IMG/VR virus record: IMGVR_UViG_3300032954_000069
Location: 1 to 23,138 of that record
Strand: one strand, 5' to 3'
DNA length: 23,138 bases
From: a virus
A model generated the notes under the pieces. The model searched no databases and was not told the DNA's origin. It saw only the letters and a program-made list of their open reading frames with translations. Made by a program: the position numbers and the translations under genes. Positions within the stretch are counted from its first letter, which is position 1. Each line of letters starts with the position of its first letter. Below, in pieces: positions 6,710 through 13,592 of the stretch.

Positions 6710-8059
6710 TCAGTTGAACAGCAGCCGGACGAAGGCCTCACCGAGGACCGGCGCGGCATCCGTCTCCGCGCGGACGATGAAGCCCACCTGCCCGGTCTCG
6801 GCATACAGCTCATCGAGGCGCTGGATCCGCACGTCCAGGGCATCCACGATGTGGTAGTAGTTGAAGTCCCCGATCAGGCCCGCGTAGACGCCGGCGCCCG
6901 GAGTGGTGTTGCTCGGGGCGAACTCGTCCTCGACGTAGGGCTGCCCGAGGATGGTGGAGGGCTGCCCCAGCGCCAGCCCGGGCTGCCACAGGTAGGCGAT
7001 CGGGGAGCTGGTCTTCAGCTGCCGGATCTTGCCCAGGAAGGTCGGGTGCAGGTGCCACCGTGCCCGTGCCCGGTACACCGGACGGAGCGTGAAGAAGGCC
7101 GCGATCACCTTGTCCGGATCCAGCGCCGAGCTGGTCACGGTGCTCACGTCCTGGGTGGAGGGGATGCCGTTGGCATCCGCCGTGTAGAGGCCGAGGGGCT
7201 TGTTGTTGCCGTCCCCGGTGTTGAAGGCCTTGGACTGGGCCAGGGCCACGATGTAGGCGAGCCGGTCACGGACGATGGACTCCGCGCCGAGGGGCGAGGC
7301 CCGCAGCAGCTTCTCACTCACCTTGATGCGCTTCGCCAGCGGGTTGGGCCGCATCTCCCGCTTGCCGAAGGCCAGCGTGCTGTCCTCGTTCCCCGTGCCC
7401 AGCTCCACCGTCCAGTCCGCATCGGCAGGCATGGTCTGGATGGTCGGGATGCCGAGGGACTGGGCCTGGGCCACCGTGTATTTCGTGGACAGGCCCCGGA
7501 TCACCATCTCTTCGTCCAGGCGCTTGATCAGCGTCATGACGAAGTCCTCCAGGGGCACCGTGTAGCCACCCTGGCTGTTGGTGCCCATGCTCATGGCACG
7601 CCGTTCCTCCGGCGTGAGGCTGGCGAACCCGGCCTGCAGCCAGCGCCGGAACGCGTCCCGGTACTCCGGCGTGGCGAGGTCCGCCTTCAGGTGATCCACG
7701 CGCCCCAGCGCCACGTCAGCCAGGATGCTGGAGGCCTGGTCCAGGCGGGGCGTGCCGTTCCACCGGCCCCGGAACTCCTTGATCCGGGTGTCCCGCACCT
7801 CCAGGGCCTTCTTCTTGCCTTCCTCCGTGCTGGGATCCAGGCGGTCCACCGGCGTCCGGGCGGGCTCAGCCAGCGCCAGCTCCCGGCGCTCCTGGTCCTC
7901 CGTCATCCGGATCTCCCGCTCCGTGGCGGAGATGTCCTTCTCGATCTTGTCCAGCGCCGCGTTCTGCTCTGCGCTGCGCTTCTCCGGAGCGATGTCCAGC
8001 AGCTCCCGCATCGCATGGGTCTGCTCGCCGAGCTTCTGCCGGAGTTCCTTGCTTTTCAT
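6710..8059 (-). CDS. Major capsid protein, HK97 fold
   Basis: This 449-residue protein has two parts. Residues 1 to about 75 are charged and helical (MKSKELRQKLGEQTHAMREL, then NAALDKIEKDISATEREIRM), the coiled-coil delta domain that acts as a scaffold and is usually removed by the prohead protease. The mature shell domain starts near 157 (MGTNSQGGYTVPLEDFVMTL) and includes WTVELGTGNEDSTLAFGKRE, AKRIKVSEKLLRASPLGAES, a nucleotide of the usual G-L pattern (FNTGDGNNKPLGLYTADANG), and ARWHLHPTFLGKIRQLKTSS before the final VGFIVRAETDAAPVLGEAFV. These are standard HK97-fold capsid landmarks. GGAGG lies seven bases before the ATG. It is preceded by a dedicated promoter and a structured leader and followed by a strong stem, consistent with separate high expression. 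Confidence 0.95.
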   Translation of the reverse strand: MKSKELRQKLGEQTHAMRELLDIAPEKRSAEQNAALDKIEKDISATEREIRMTEDQERRELALAEPARTPVDRLDPSTEEGKKKALEVRDTRIKEFRGRWNGTPRLDQASSILADVALGRVDHLKADLATPEYRDAFRRWLQAGFASLTPEERRAMSMGTNSQGGYTVPLEDFVMTLIKRLDEEMVIRGLSTKYTVAQAQSLGIPTIQTMPADADWTVELGTGNEDSTLAFGKREMRPNPLAKRIKVSEKLLRASPLGAESIVRDRLAYIVALAQSKAFNTGDGNNKPLGLYTADANGIPSTQDVSTVTSSALDPDKVIAAFFTLRPVYRARARWHLHPTFLGKIRQLKTSSPIAYLWQPGLALGQPSTILGQPYVEDEFAPSNTTPGAGVYAGLIGDFNYYHIVDALDVRIQRLDELYAETGQVGFIVRAETDAAPVLGEAFVRLLFN

Positions 8060-8092
8060 GGTGAGGCCTCCTCAAAGGTCCCAGAACGCGAA

Positions 8093-8165
8093 GCACCCGG
8101 GAAACGACGGGAAGGAGCTGCTGAGGCGAGGGCTCAGCACGTCCTTCCAGTGATCTCCCGGGTGC
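8093..8165 (-). promoter_or_regulatory. Long structured RNA leader (inverted repeat) of the capsid gene
   Basis: The 73-base stretch between the putative promoter and the capsid ribosome site is an imperfect inverted repeat. Outer arm: ten perfect pairs (8156-8165 with 8093-8102). Then a symmetrical seven-by-seven internal loop with some possible pairs, seven perfect pairs (8142-8148 with 8110-8116), a two-by-two mismatch, seven perfect pairs (8133-8139 with 8119-8125) and a seven-base loop (8126-8132). That is at least 24 Watson-Crick pairs. The base of the stem is 33 bases upstream of the ATG, leaving GGAGG free. Likely roles are mRNA 5' stabilisation, RNase III processing or translational control. 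No U-run follows, so a simple terminator is less likely. Confidence 0.7.
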
Positions 8166-8239
8166 CAGTGTGCGCGGCGTGCCTCAGTGGGCAGGTGCGC
8201 TTCCATCACGGGCGGCGCGGTCACTTCATCATGGGCAGC

Positions 8240-8269
8240 ACGGTAGGGGCAGCACCGGCCTTCTGTCAA
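8240..8269 (-). promoter_or_regulatory. Putative promoter for the capsid/tail block
   Basis: The minus strand has a perfect TTGACA (8264-8269), an 18-base spacer and TACCGT (8240-8245). It lies directly after a terminator-like stem and about 180 bases before the capsid ATG. The spacer contains GCCGGTGCTG, which also occurs between the boxes of the promoter at 18123-18152, so the match is unlikely to be chance. Confidence 0.65.
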
Positions 8270-8275
8270 GCGAAT

Positions 8276-8304
8276 GGCCCCCAGCCGAAGGGGCACTGGG
8301 GGCC
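8276..8304 (-). terminator. Terminator-like hairpin upstream of the capsid promoter
   Basis: A perfect nine-pair stem (8296-8304 with 8276-8284) with an eleven-base loop stands between the protease gene and the capsid promoter. It is very GC-rich but is followed by ATTCG rather than a U-run; the -35 box begins six bases later. With the hairpin at 8332-8349 it would insulate the packaging block from the capsid block. Confidence 0.55.
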
Positions 8305-8331
8305 TCAAACGAAGTCGAAAAACCGGACATG

Positions 8332-8349
8332 GGGCCAGAAAACTGGCCC
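8332..8349 (-). terminator. Terminator hairpin after the prohead protease
   Basis: Twelve bases past the protease stop the minus strand folds GGGCCAG against CTGGCCC around a TTTT loop: seven perfect GC-rich pairs. About eight bases later comes a TTTTT run. This is the first of two tandem stems in the gap and is a plausible stop point for the packaging transcript. Confidence 0.6.
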
Positions 8350-8360
8350 AGGCACTGGAC

Positions 8361-9371
8361 TTATGCGACGGGTGCCCCGCCGACGATGCGCTCAGCCCGG
8401 CGCAGCAGCCGGAGCCGGTCTTCATCGCTCCGACCGGCCAGGGGCAGCATCCGGCTGATCTTCTCCAGCTGCTGCCGGACCTCCTGGGCCAGGTCCATCT
8501 TGATGGTGCCGCCCTCAGCCTGCACGATGGCCGCCACCAGGAGGCTGAGATCCACCCCAGCCTGCACGGAGGCGACATCCAGAAGGCTGCGCTTCTCTGC
8601 CGTGGCCTCCGGATAGGCCGGGAATGTCACCGGGCTCACGTCACTCAGCCGGGCCTCCACCAGGGAGCGCAGCGGCAGGCCGTCGGAGGCCGTGCCTTCC
8701 CAGTTGTCCCGCACCTTCTCGAAGCCGAAGCTGGTGCCGCTCACGTCACCCCGCTCCACGCGGCGTGCGAAGTGGGTGTGCATGGGATCTTCCCCGTCCA
8801 GCTGCACCTTCCCCTCCAGCGCGTCATCGTTGCTCCGGAGCTGGAGGGTTTTGTTGGCCGTGCGGCCCAGCACCCACTCCGGCTGGTGGTTCCAGAGGCT
8901 CACGATGTCCTGCTCCTTCATCGTCTTGGCGAAGGCCCCGGGCCGGACCACTTCCCGGAACCCGCCCATGGACTCCGACTCCGAGTTGTAGGGCACGCTC
9001 ATGTGGATCTGCGGCCCCTGGTCCGTGCGCCGAAGCTCGATGTGGGCCGGGATCACCCGCAGCTCATGACGGGGGAGGCTGGCCCGCAGTTCTTCCAGGC
9101 TCCGGTCCAGCGAGCGCGCATATTCCTTCTCGAAGTTCTCCGTGTTGATCCCGAAGGACTTCGCTTTGTTGGCGATCTTCTTCGCGACGGCCTTCTTCTC
9201 ACTGGCCGGGATGCCCTCCGTCTGGTTGAACCGGGACATCGCATCCTGGGCATGAGCCTCATCATGGATGGGCAGGTGCCAGGTGCTGGTGTCCTCCGGG
9301 TCCCCGACATAGGCGAAGGCACTGGCGGGCAGCTCCTTCCCGCCGACGGACTTCGTCTTACTCTTGGCCAC
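8361..9371 (-). CDS. Prohead protease with N-terminal DUF6582-like domain
   Basis: I place the start at GTG 9371 (VAKSKTKSVGGKELPASAFA), with AAGGAG nine bases upstream and a 14-base overlap with the portal gene, giving 336 residues. Residues about 12-90 (LPASAFAYVGDPEDTSTWHL, then PIHDEAHAQDAMSRFNQTEG) form a separate alpha module that I recognise as DUF6582-like. The HK97 gp4-type serine protease domain follows at about 110-255: FREVVRPGAFAKTM, SLWNHQPEWVLGRT with the likely catalytic His162, GDVSGTSFGF with the likely catalytic Ser214, and RLSDVSPVTFPAYPEA. It would mature the capsid by removing the delta domain. The last 80 residues are helical and may aid co-assembly. Being between portal and capsid is the standard position. 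Confidence 0.92.
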   Translation of the reverse strand: MAKSKTKSVGGKELPASAFAYVGDPEDTSTWHLPIHDEAHAQDAMSRFNQTEGIPASEKKAVAKKIANKAKSFGINTENFEKEYARSLDRSLEELRASLPRHELRVIPAHIELRRTDQGPQIHMSVPYNSESESMGGFREVVRPGAFAKTMKEQDIVSLWNHQPEWVLGRTANKTLQLRSNDDALEGKVQLDGEDPMHTHFARRVERGDVSGTSFGFEKVRDNWEGTASDGLPLRSLVEARLSDVSPVTFPAYPEATAEKRSLLDVASVQAGVDLSLLVAAIVQAEGGTIKMDLAQEVRQQLEKISRMLPLAGRSDEDRLRLLRRAERIVGGAPVA

Positions 9372-10611
9372 TTTGCGGCGCTCCTTCCGGCTTGGGCACA
9401 TCCGGCCCCGTGATGGGGACCAGGGTGGAGAGGATGCGATGCACGTCGCCACCCTCGATGGGATTGAGATCTTCCAGCTCCAGCACATCGTTCTGCGAAA
9501 AGACGCCGTTCTGGATCATGCCCTGGTAGAAGGCCAGCCGGGCCGCCGAGTCCCCGCGCAGCAGGCTGTTCATCCGGAACTTGAAGTAAGTGGAGCTGGC
9601 ATCCTTGAAGCCCAGCAGCATCTTGCGCAGCCGCTGCTCCCAGCGCACTGCCCACGGCATCATGGTATAGGTCACGAACTCGATGCCCTGCTGCTCAATG
9701 TTGCTGAACGTGCCCCGGGTCAGATCATACAGCAGATGGGGCGGGATCCGGAGGATCCGGGACGCCTCCACGACCTGGAACTGCCGCGTCCCCAGGAACT
9801 GGGCCTTTTCCGGATCCACGCTGGTCTGGTGCCAGGTCATCCCTTCTTCCAGGATCATGACCCGGTGTGCCCGGGAGATCCCGGCCACCTGGTTCTCCTT
9901 CTGCTTGCGCAGCCGCTCCTGGGCTTCTTCCGTCAGCTGGGCCGGATGCGTGATCACCCCTCCGGCATTCGCGCCCTGGCCGAAGAACAGGGCCCCGAAC
10001 AGCTCCGTCGCGAGCCCCAGGCCGATGGTTTCCCGGAACGTCTGCGTCATCCGGTCCCCCATCAGGCCGTACCGGGTGAAGCCCCGGATGTGCAGCACCT
10101 CATCGGCAGGCAGCAGGACGGAGGTGGCCGCCATGCCGTAGGGCTCACGCGGCAGCCCGATGCGATAGATGAGGTTCATGGCCCCATCCCGGAAGACCGT
10201 GACCCGATCCGGGCTGAGGGGCCACAATTCGATGGGGATCCCGCCCTTATTCCGGATGATCTGCGCGTACCCATTGCCCCACCAGAGGGCGTGGGACTGG
10301 AGCATCTCCTTGAACTCGAAGGCCGTCTGCTCCGGATTGGGGTCATCCAGCACCCGGGCTGCCGGATGGTTGTCCAGGATGTCCCGGCCCCGGTCCCGAC
10401 GACGGCAGACATCCACGGGCAGCATCCCGATGGTCTCCGCGATCAGCCGGATCCCGCAGCTGAGGGCAGGCCAGGAGATCGCGGTGCGCTCCGAGACATC
10501 CACTCCGGCCGCTGCCGGACGGACCCCGAACAGTTCCGCGAGGGCCGGATCCCGGGGATGCAGCGGGCCGATCAGCTGGTCACGGCGCTCCTGGAAGAAG
10601 CGGGTCAGCAT
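9358..10611 (-). CDS. Portal protein, HK97 family
   Basis: This 417-residue protein forms the dodecameric DNA entry ring. Landmarks are ISWPALSCGIRLIAETIGML followed by PVDVCRR, HPAARVLDDPNPEQTAFEFK, ALWWGNGYAQIIRNKGGIPI with ELWPLSPDRVTV, EVLHIRGFTRYGLMG, and in the C-terminal half EASRILRIPPHLLYDLTRGT followed by FSNIEQQGIEFVTYTMMPWA and RWEQRLRKMLL. These are consecutive conserved segments of the HK97 portal family, and the length is usual. GGAGG lies nine bases before the ATG. The gene follows a small membrane protein gene and overlaps the protease by 14 bases. Confidence 0.95.
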   Translation of the reverse strand: MLTRFFQERRDQLIGPLHPRDPALAELFGVRPAAAGVDVSERTAISWPALSCGIRLIAETIGMLPVDVCRRRDRGRDILDNHPAARVLDDPNPEQTAFEFKEMLQSHALWWGNGYAQIIRNKGGIPIELWPLSPDRVTVFRDGAMNLIYRIGLPREPYGMAATSVLLPADEVLHIRGFTRYGLMGDRMTQTFRETIGLGLATELFGALFFGQGANAGGVITHPAQLTEEAQERLRKQKENQVAGISRAHRVMILEEGMTWHQTSVDPEKAQFLGTRQFQVVEASRILRIPPHLLYDLTRGTFSNIEQQGIEFVTYTMMPWAVRWEQRLRKMLLGFKDASSTYFKFRMNSLLRGDSAARLAFYQGMIQNGVFSQNDVLELEDLNPIEGGDVHRILSTLVPITGPDVPKPEGAPQSGQE

Positions 10612-10614
10612 GGC

Positions 10615-10779
10615 TCATCCCCTCCGGGACTGGACGCGGGACTTCGCATCAATGATGCCAAAGGCCACCACCCCGAGGCCGATGGTGATGACCCCGGCAG
10701 GCAGGTAGATCAGCATCACGCCGCCCGCGACGAGGAGCCAGCCCGTGGCCACGATGAGGTCTGCCGGATCCAGCTTCAC
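10615..10779 (-). CDS. Small two-helix membrane protein between TerL and portal
   Basis: The 160-base space between the large terminase and portal genes encodes a 54-residue protein. It begins at a GTG overlapping the terminase stop (GTGA) with GGAGG seven bases upstream, and its TGA lies three bases before the portal ATG. The sequence has two hydrophobic helices, LIVATGWLLVAGGVMLIYLP and AGVITIGLGVVAFGII, joined by a tight turn, with a basic C-terminus (KSRVQSRRG). The perfect fit between neighbours and the clean hydrophobic pattern support a real gene. Function is unknown; possibilities include a membrane anchor for early prohead assembly or an unrelated moron. Confidence 0.72.
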   Translation of the reverse strand: MKLDPADLIVATGWLLVAGGVMLIYLPAGVITIGLGVVAFGIIDAKSRVQSRRG

Positions 10780-12476
10780 AGCTCTACCTCCACCATGCCA
10801 CGGCTCTCATAGATGGAAGGCTTCGGCCCCGTCATCACCAGCTTCATCAGCATGAACAGGGACACCGGGCCGTCAATCTTGTTGTCCGGGCGTTCCTTGC
10901 GGGGGAAGATGTTGTCCTTCGCATCCGGCTTGACGGTCACGTTCCCGATCATCCAGGTCATGCACCGGTTGCCGGGGTGGTGCAGCCGCCCGTCCTTCAC
11001 GGCGGCCTCCACGGCCTTCATCGGCTCTGAGAAGTGCTGCACCTGCTGGGGGATCTCCACGCAGGGGATGCTCAGCTTCTTCAGGCCGTCCCGCAGCCCG
11101 ATGGAGTTCCAGGGGTCGAACCCGGCTGCCTGGATCCCGAACTTCTTCCGGTCTGCGGCGACATCCTCCAGGATCCGGTCCAGGTCGCAGTCATTCCCCT
11201 CCGTCTGGATCAGATCGCCGGTGTGCACCCAGCTCTGATAATGCTGCTTGGCCGGATCCTGGACGGCAGCCTCCGGGCAGTAGTAGCGCCCGAAGTAGTA
11301 GAAGTGCATCTGGTCCTTGACCAGCTTGGGGAACAGGTAGCCTGCGCTCACCAGGTCCAGCCGGTTGGCCAGGTCCAGGGCCAGGTAGCAGCGCTGGCCC
11401 TGGAAGTCCTCCAGCCGGAGCTTCGTGTCTGCCTGCCGCTGCCACCAGTGGAGATTCATCCAGGGGCTGCGGGCCGTGACCCAGAGGTTCAGGTGCTTCG
11501 TCTTGAACGTGTTCTGGTGCCGGGGCTCCCGGATGGCTGTCTGCTGCTGCTCCCGCAGGAACTCCCCGTCCACGGACACGTCAAAGTTGGGGTTGGCCTT
11601 CCGCAGGGCTGCCTCACTGGTCCAGTCATCCTCGTCGTCAATCGTGTAGATCGTGGCGAACAGGGTGTCGTCCGGCAGTGAGCCCTCCAGCATCTTCTGC
11701 GCCCGCTCATGGAGGCTGTAGCACGGGCCACTGATGTCAGACCCTGCCGTGGTGATCACCAGGGCCAGGGGCTGACGGCGGGCTCCCATGCCCGTGATCA
11801 TCGTATCGAACTGTGTGCTGTCCGGATGCTCATGGTACTCATCCGTGATGGAGCAGCTGGGGCTGGCCCCGTCGCCGGGCTTCCCGATGATGGGCTCGAA
11901 CCGGCAGCCGCTGTCCACCAGGGCGATGCTCTTGGCATGCACCGTGATCCCGTAGTGCTCCAGGAAGTCCGGCGTGCGTTCAGCCATCTGCTTGGCAGGC
12001 CGGAAGACCTCCCAGGCCTGCTTCTCTGAGGTGGCCCCGGAGTAGACCTCCGCGCCGAACTCCTGGTCGGCAGCCAGCATGTATAGCCCGGTGATCGCGG
12101 CATCCACACTCTTGCCGTTCTTGCGAGGCCGCTCAATGTAGGCGATCCGGAACCGGCGCAGACCGGTCTTCTTCTGCACCCAGCCGAACAGCACAGCCCG
12201 CTCGAAGCACTGGAACGGCTGCAGCTGGATCCGGTTCAGCTGGCCCGGCACAGGGATGGCCCAGTGGCCCTTCACATGCGGCAGCAGCTCCGCGAAGGCA
12301 CAGGCCCGCTCAGCCTTGTCCGCATCGAACCGGAAGGGGTAGTCCTTCTTCAGGGACTTCTTCAGGTCATCCAGGTGACGCTGGCAGGCCAGCCGGACCC
12401 ACTTGCAGGCCAGGATCTTCTCCGCGACGACGGCCTTCGCATACCGGGTGGCCGTCTCCACATGGGGATGGGTCAT
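10776..12476 (-). CDS. Terminase large subunit (packaging ATPase and nuclease)
   Basis: The ATG at 12476 overlaps the preceding stop in ATGA and gives 566 residues. The N-terminal ATPase has a Walker A variant RPRKNGKS at 116-123, a Walker B ITDE at 210-213 and the coupling motif VITTAG near 240-245. The C-terminal RNase H-like nuclease has acidic residues at D368 (YLALDLANRLD), D454 (AAGFDPWNS) and D535 (NKIDGPVSLFML). This is the Terminase_1/HK97-like class that usually works with a P27-type small subunit and cuts at cos or pac sites. The full set of motifs is intact. The HNH gene and TerS lie upstream in the same operon. Confidence 0.96.
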   Translation of the reverse strand: MTHPHVETATRYAKAVVAEKILACKWVRLACQRHLDDLKKSLKKDYPFRFDADKAERACAFAELLPHVKGHWAIPVPGQLNRIQLQPFQCFERAVLFGWVQKKTGLRRFRIAYIERPRKNGKSVDAAITGLYMLAADQEFGAEVYSGATSEKQAWEVFRPAKQMAERTPDFLEHYGITVHAKSIALVDSGCRFEPIIGKPGDGASPSCSITDEYHEHPDSTQFDTMITGMGARRQPLALVITTAGSDISGPCYSLHERAQKMLEGSLPDDTLFATIYTIDDEDDWTSEAALRKANPNFDVSVDGEFLREQQQTAIREPRHQNTFKTKHLNLWVTARSPWMNLHWWQRQADTKLRLEDFQGQRCYLALDLANRLDLVSAGYLFPKLVKDQMHFYYFGRYYCPEAAVQDPAKQHYQSWVHTGDLIQTEGNDCDLDRILEDVAADRKKFGIQAAGFDPWNSIGLRDGLKKLSIPCVEIPQQVQHFSEPMKAVEAAVKDGRLHHPGNRCMTWMIGNVTVKPDAKDNIFPRKERPDNKIDGPVSLFMLMKLVMTGPKPSIYESRGMVEVEL

Positions 12477-12883
12477 TCCGGCTGCAGCTCCCCGTTCGTG
12501 AGGTTCCCGTGCCACCAGCCCTTGATGTCTATCGAAGGCTGCACCGTGATGAGCGGGGCTTCCCCACTGACCTTCCAGCCGCCGTGGTAGCCCTGCTCCT
12601 TGTTGTAACACTTGCTGTCAATGCAGTGCCAGCAGGCCGTCAGCCGGTCACCGTGCCGGGCAGGCACCACGACGATGAGGGGTGCCCTCCGTGGCTCTGG
12701 GAGAGCCCAATACTGATCCGTGAGTTCTTCCCGGATCCCACCCTGCTGGAGTTTCCAGGGAGCGAAGAACATGTCGCCCGGGACTGGGGCCTTCCCTGTG
12801 GCCACATCCAGAAACTCTGACGTGATGCCGTCCTGGGGAGGGTCATAGGAGCGCAGCTCCACCACGATCATGCGGCACTTCAT
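12473..12883 (-). CDS. Conserved phage hypothetical next to terminase
   Basis: This 136-residue protein begins MKCRMIVVELRSYDPPQDGI and ends ACWHCIDSKCYNKEQGYHGG then WKVSGEAPLITVQPSIDIKG and WWHGNLTNGELQPE. The ending pattern G-W-x-V-x-G-x-x-P-x-I-T-x-x-P-S-I-x-x-x-x-x-W-H-G-x-x-x-x-G-x-L is one I have seen in small phage proteins encoded beside terminase genes; it also resembles DUF6527. Cys residues C-x2-C and a later Cys could bind a metal but the set is incomplete. ATGA overlaps at both ends place it firmly in the packaging operon. No function is established. Confidence 0.78.
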   Translation of the reverse strand: MKCRMIVVELRSYDPPQDGITSEFLDVATGKAPVPGDMFFAPWKLQQGGIREELTDQYWALPEPRRAPLIVVVPARHGDRLTACWHCIDSKCYNKEQGYHGGWKVSGEAPLITVQPSIDIKGWWHGNLTNGELQPE

Positions 12884-13044
12884 CTGCCGGTCCTCTTGTG
12901 CTCATGGGCACGGTCGAGGATCTGCTGCAGCCTGTCCTTCAGCTGCTGGCGCTCCCATGGCGGCACGGCATCCAGAGCCTCATGCATGATCTCCAGGATC
13001 TCCGGGAGATCCAGAATCGTGACCGTCGCGTTCAGGGAGGCCAT
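12880..13044 (-). CDS. Small helical protein between TerS and TerL
   Basis: A 54-residue frame fills the space between the TerS stop and the next gene, beginning at an ATG in a TGATG overlap with TerS and ending in an ATGA overlap with the next start. The sequence MASLNATVTILDLPEILEIM, then HEALDAVPPWERQQLKDRLQ and QILDRAHEHKRTGR, is a helical, charged protein with a P-P-W-E turn. There is no clear ribosome site, so translation probably depends on coupling. The snug fit between overlapping neighbours is the main support. Function unknown. Confidence 0.65.
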   Translation of the reverse strand: MASLNATVTILDLPEILEIMHEALDAVPPWERQQLKDRLQQILDRAHEHKRTGR

Positions 13045-13436
13045 CAGCCCAGTGCCGCGAAGCCATTCTTCGGCTTCCCCTTCTGCTTGCTGCCACCCGG
13101 CACCTTCACCCGAGACCGGTCAGAGGGCGTCATCCCCAGCTGCCGGAGGTTCATGGCCAGCAGCCGGGAGTGGCCCGGCGTGGCATCCCCGTTGCGCTCC
13201 TTCATGATCAGGCGGCAGGTCTGCTCCACGATCAGCCGGTCCGCTGAGGTGAGCCAGTTGGCAGCTTCCCGGATCTCCTTCCACCGGGCCTTCAGCGCCT
13301 CATCGAAGAACTCCGGAGCTGGTCCGAGGCCACCTTCTGGCTCCGGCTCGTCCTCCCGGTCCTTCAGCCGCTCCGGGTGCTTCTTGTAGGAGCCCCGGAG
13401 CTTCAGGACGGCTGTGGGTGTGCGTGGGCGTCCCAT
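13044..13436 (-). CDS. Terminase small subunit, P27 family
   Basis: I use the ATG at 13436 (MGRPRTPTAVLKLRGSYKKH), 130 residues. An upstream in-frame extension is rejected because family members begin with this G-R-P-R-x-P-T motif. The next segments, PERLKDREDEPEPEGGLGPA and PEFFDEALKARWKEIREAAN with WLTSADRLIVEQTCRLI, follow the P27 pattern: a basic start, an acidic Pro-rich linker and a helical DNA-binding core. It recognises the packaging site and regulates TerL. The last 35 residues are basic (SDRSRVKVPGGSKQKGKPKN). It lies downstream of a 156-base non-coding gap, a position where cos sites are often found. Confidence 0.92.
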   Translation of the reverse strand: MGRPRTPTAVLKLRGSYKKHPERLKDREDEPEPEGGLGPAPEFFDEALKARWKEIREAANWLTSADRLIVEQTCRLIMKERNGDATPGHSRLLAMNLRQLGMTPSDRSRVKVPGGSKQKGKPKNGFAALG

Positions 13437-13592
13437 CAGGGTCTCACAAAAGTGCCCCTGCGCGACGGAACTGCGTAGGGGAGATATGAAAAAACGCTCG
13501 GAGCCCGGTCTGCAGCGGCGTGCCGGTAGAGATTTACCCCCCATAGGGTGGGCGAAGCATGCTTGACCCGGGTGCCCATGGTAGTCATGCGA
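13437..13592 (-). other. Non-coding gap upstream of TerS; candidate packaging site
   Basis: This gap breaks an otherwise overlapping operon. It contains a ten-base palindrome (13555-13564), a run of six T on the minus strand (13489-13494), an imperfect hairpin (13455-13463 with 13473-13481, eight pairs and one mismatch), and one arm of a seven-pair inverted repeat whose other arm is at the HNH 3' end (13570-13576 with 13596-13602). A location between HNH and TerS is typical for cos or pac sites. No promoter resembling the other two is visible on the minus strand. The packaging role is inferred. Confidence 0.4.

Noticed and set aside
6701-8458. Very long plus-strand open frame opposite the capsid gene (585 codons)
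   Set aside because: It mirrors the capsid codons (antisense of GC-rich codon usage), spans the control gap and the protease end, has low-complexity His/Gly/Arg content, and has no ribosome site. The minus-strand capsid is certain.
8072-8578. Minus-strand open frame across the gap 8072-8578
   Set aside because: It overlaps the protease end in another frame, is rich in Ser/Cys/Trp/Arg like a shadow frame, and would run through the terminator and promoter elements.
9364-10812. Plus-strand open frame of 482 codons opposite the portal
   Set aside because: It is a mirror of portal codons and runs into the antisense of the terminase; no ribosome site and no family pattern.
12477-12611. N-terminal extension of the large terminase beyond the ATG at 12476
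   Set aside because: The extra 45 residues are an out-of-frame reading of the preceding gene, while the ATG at 12476 gives an ATGA overlap and a normal family start.
13560-13592. TTGACC followed by CATGCG on the plus strand as a promoter
   Set aside because: No plus-strand gene follows, the -10 match is poor, and the TTGACC lies by a palindrome on a strand with no supported transcription.
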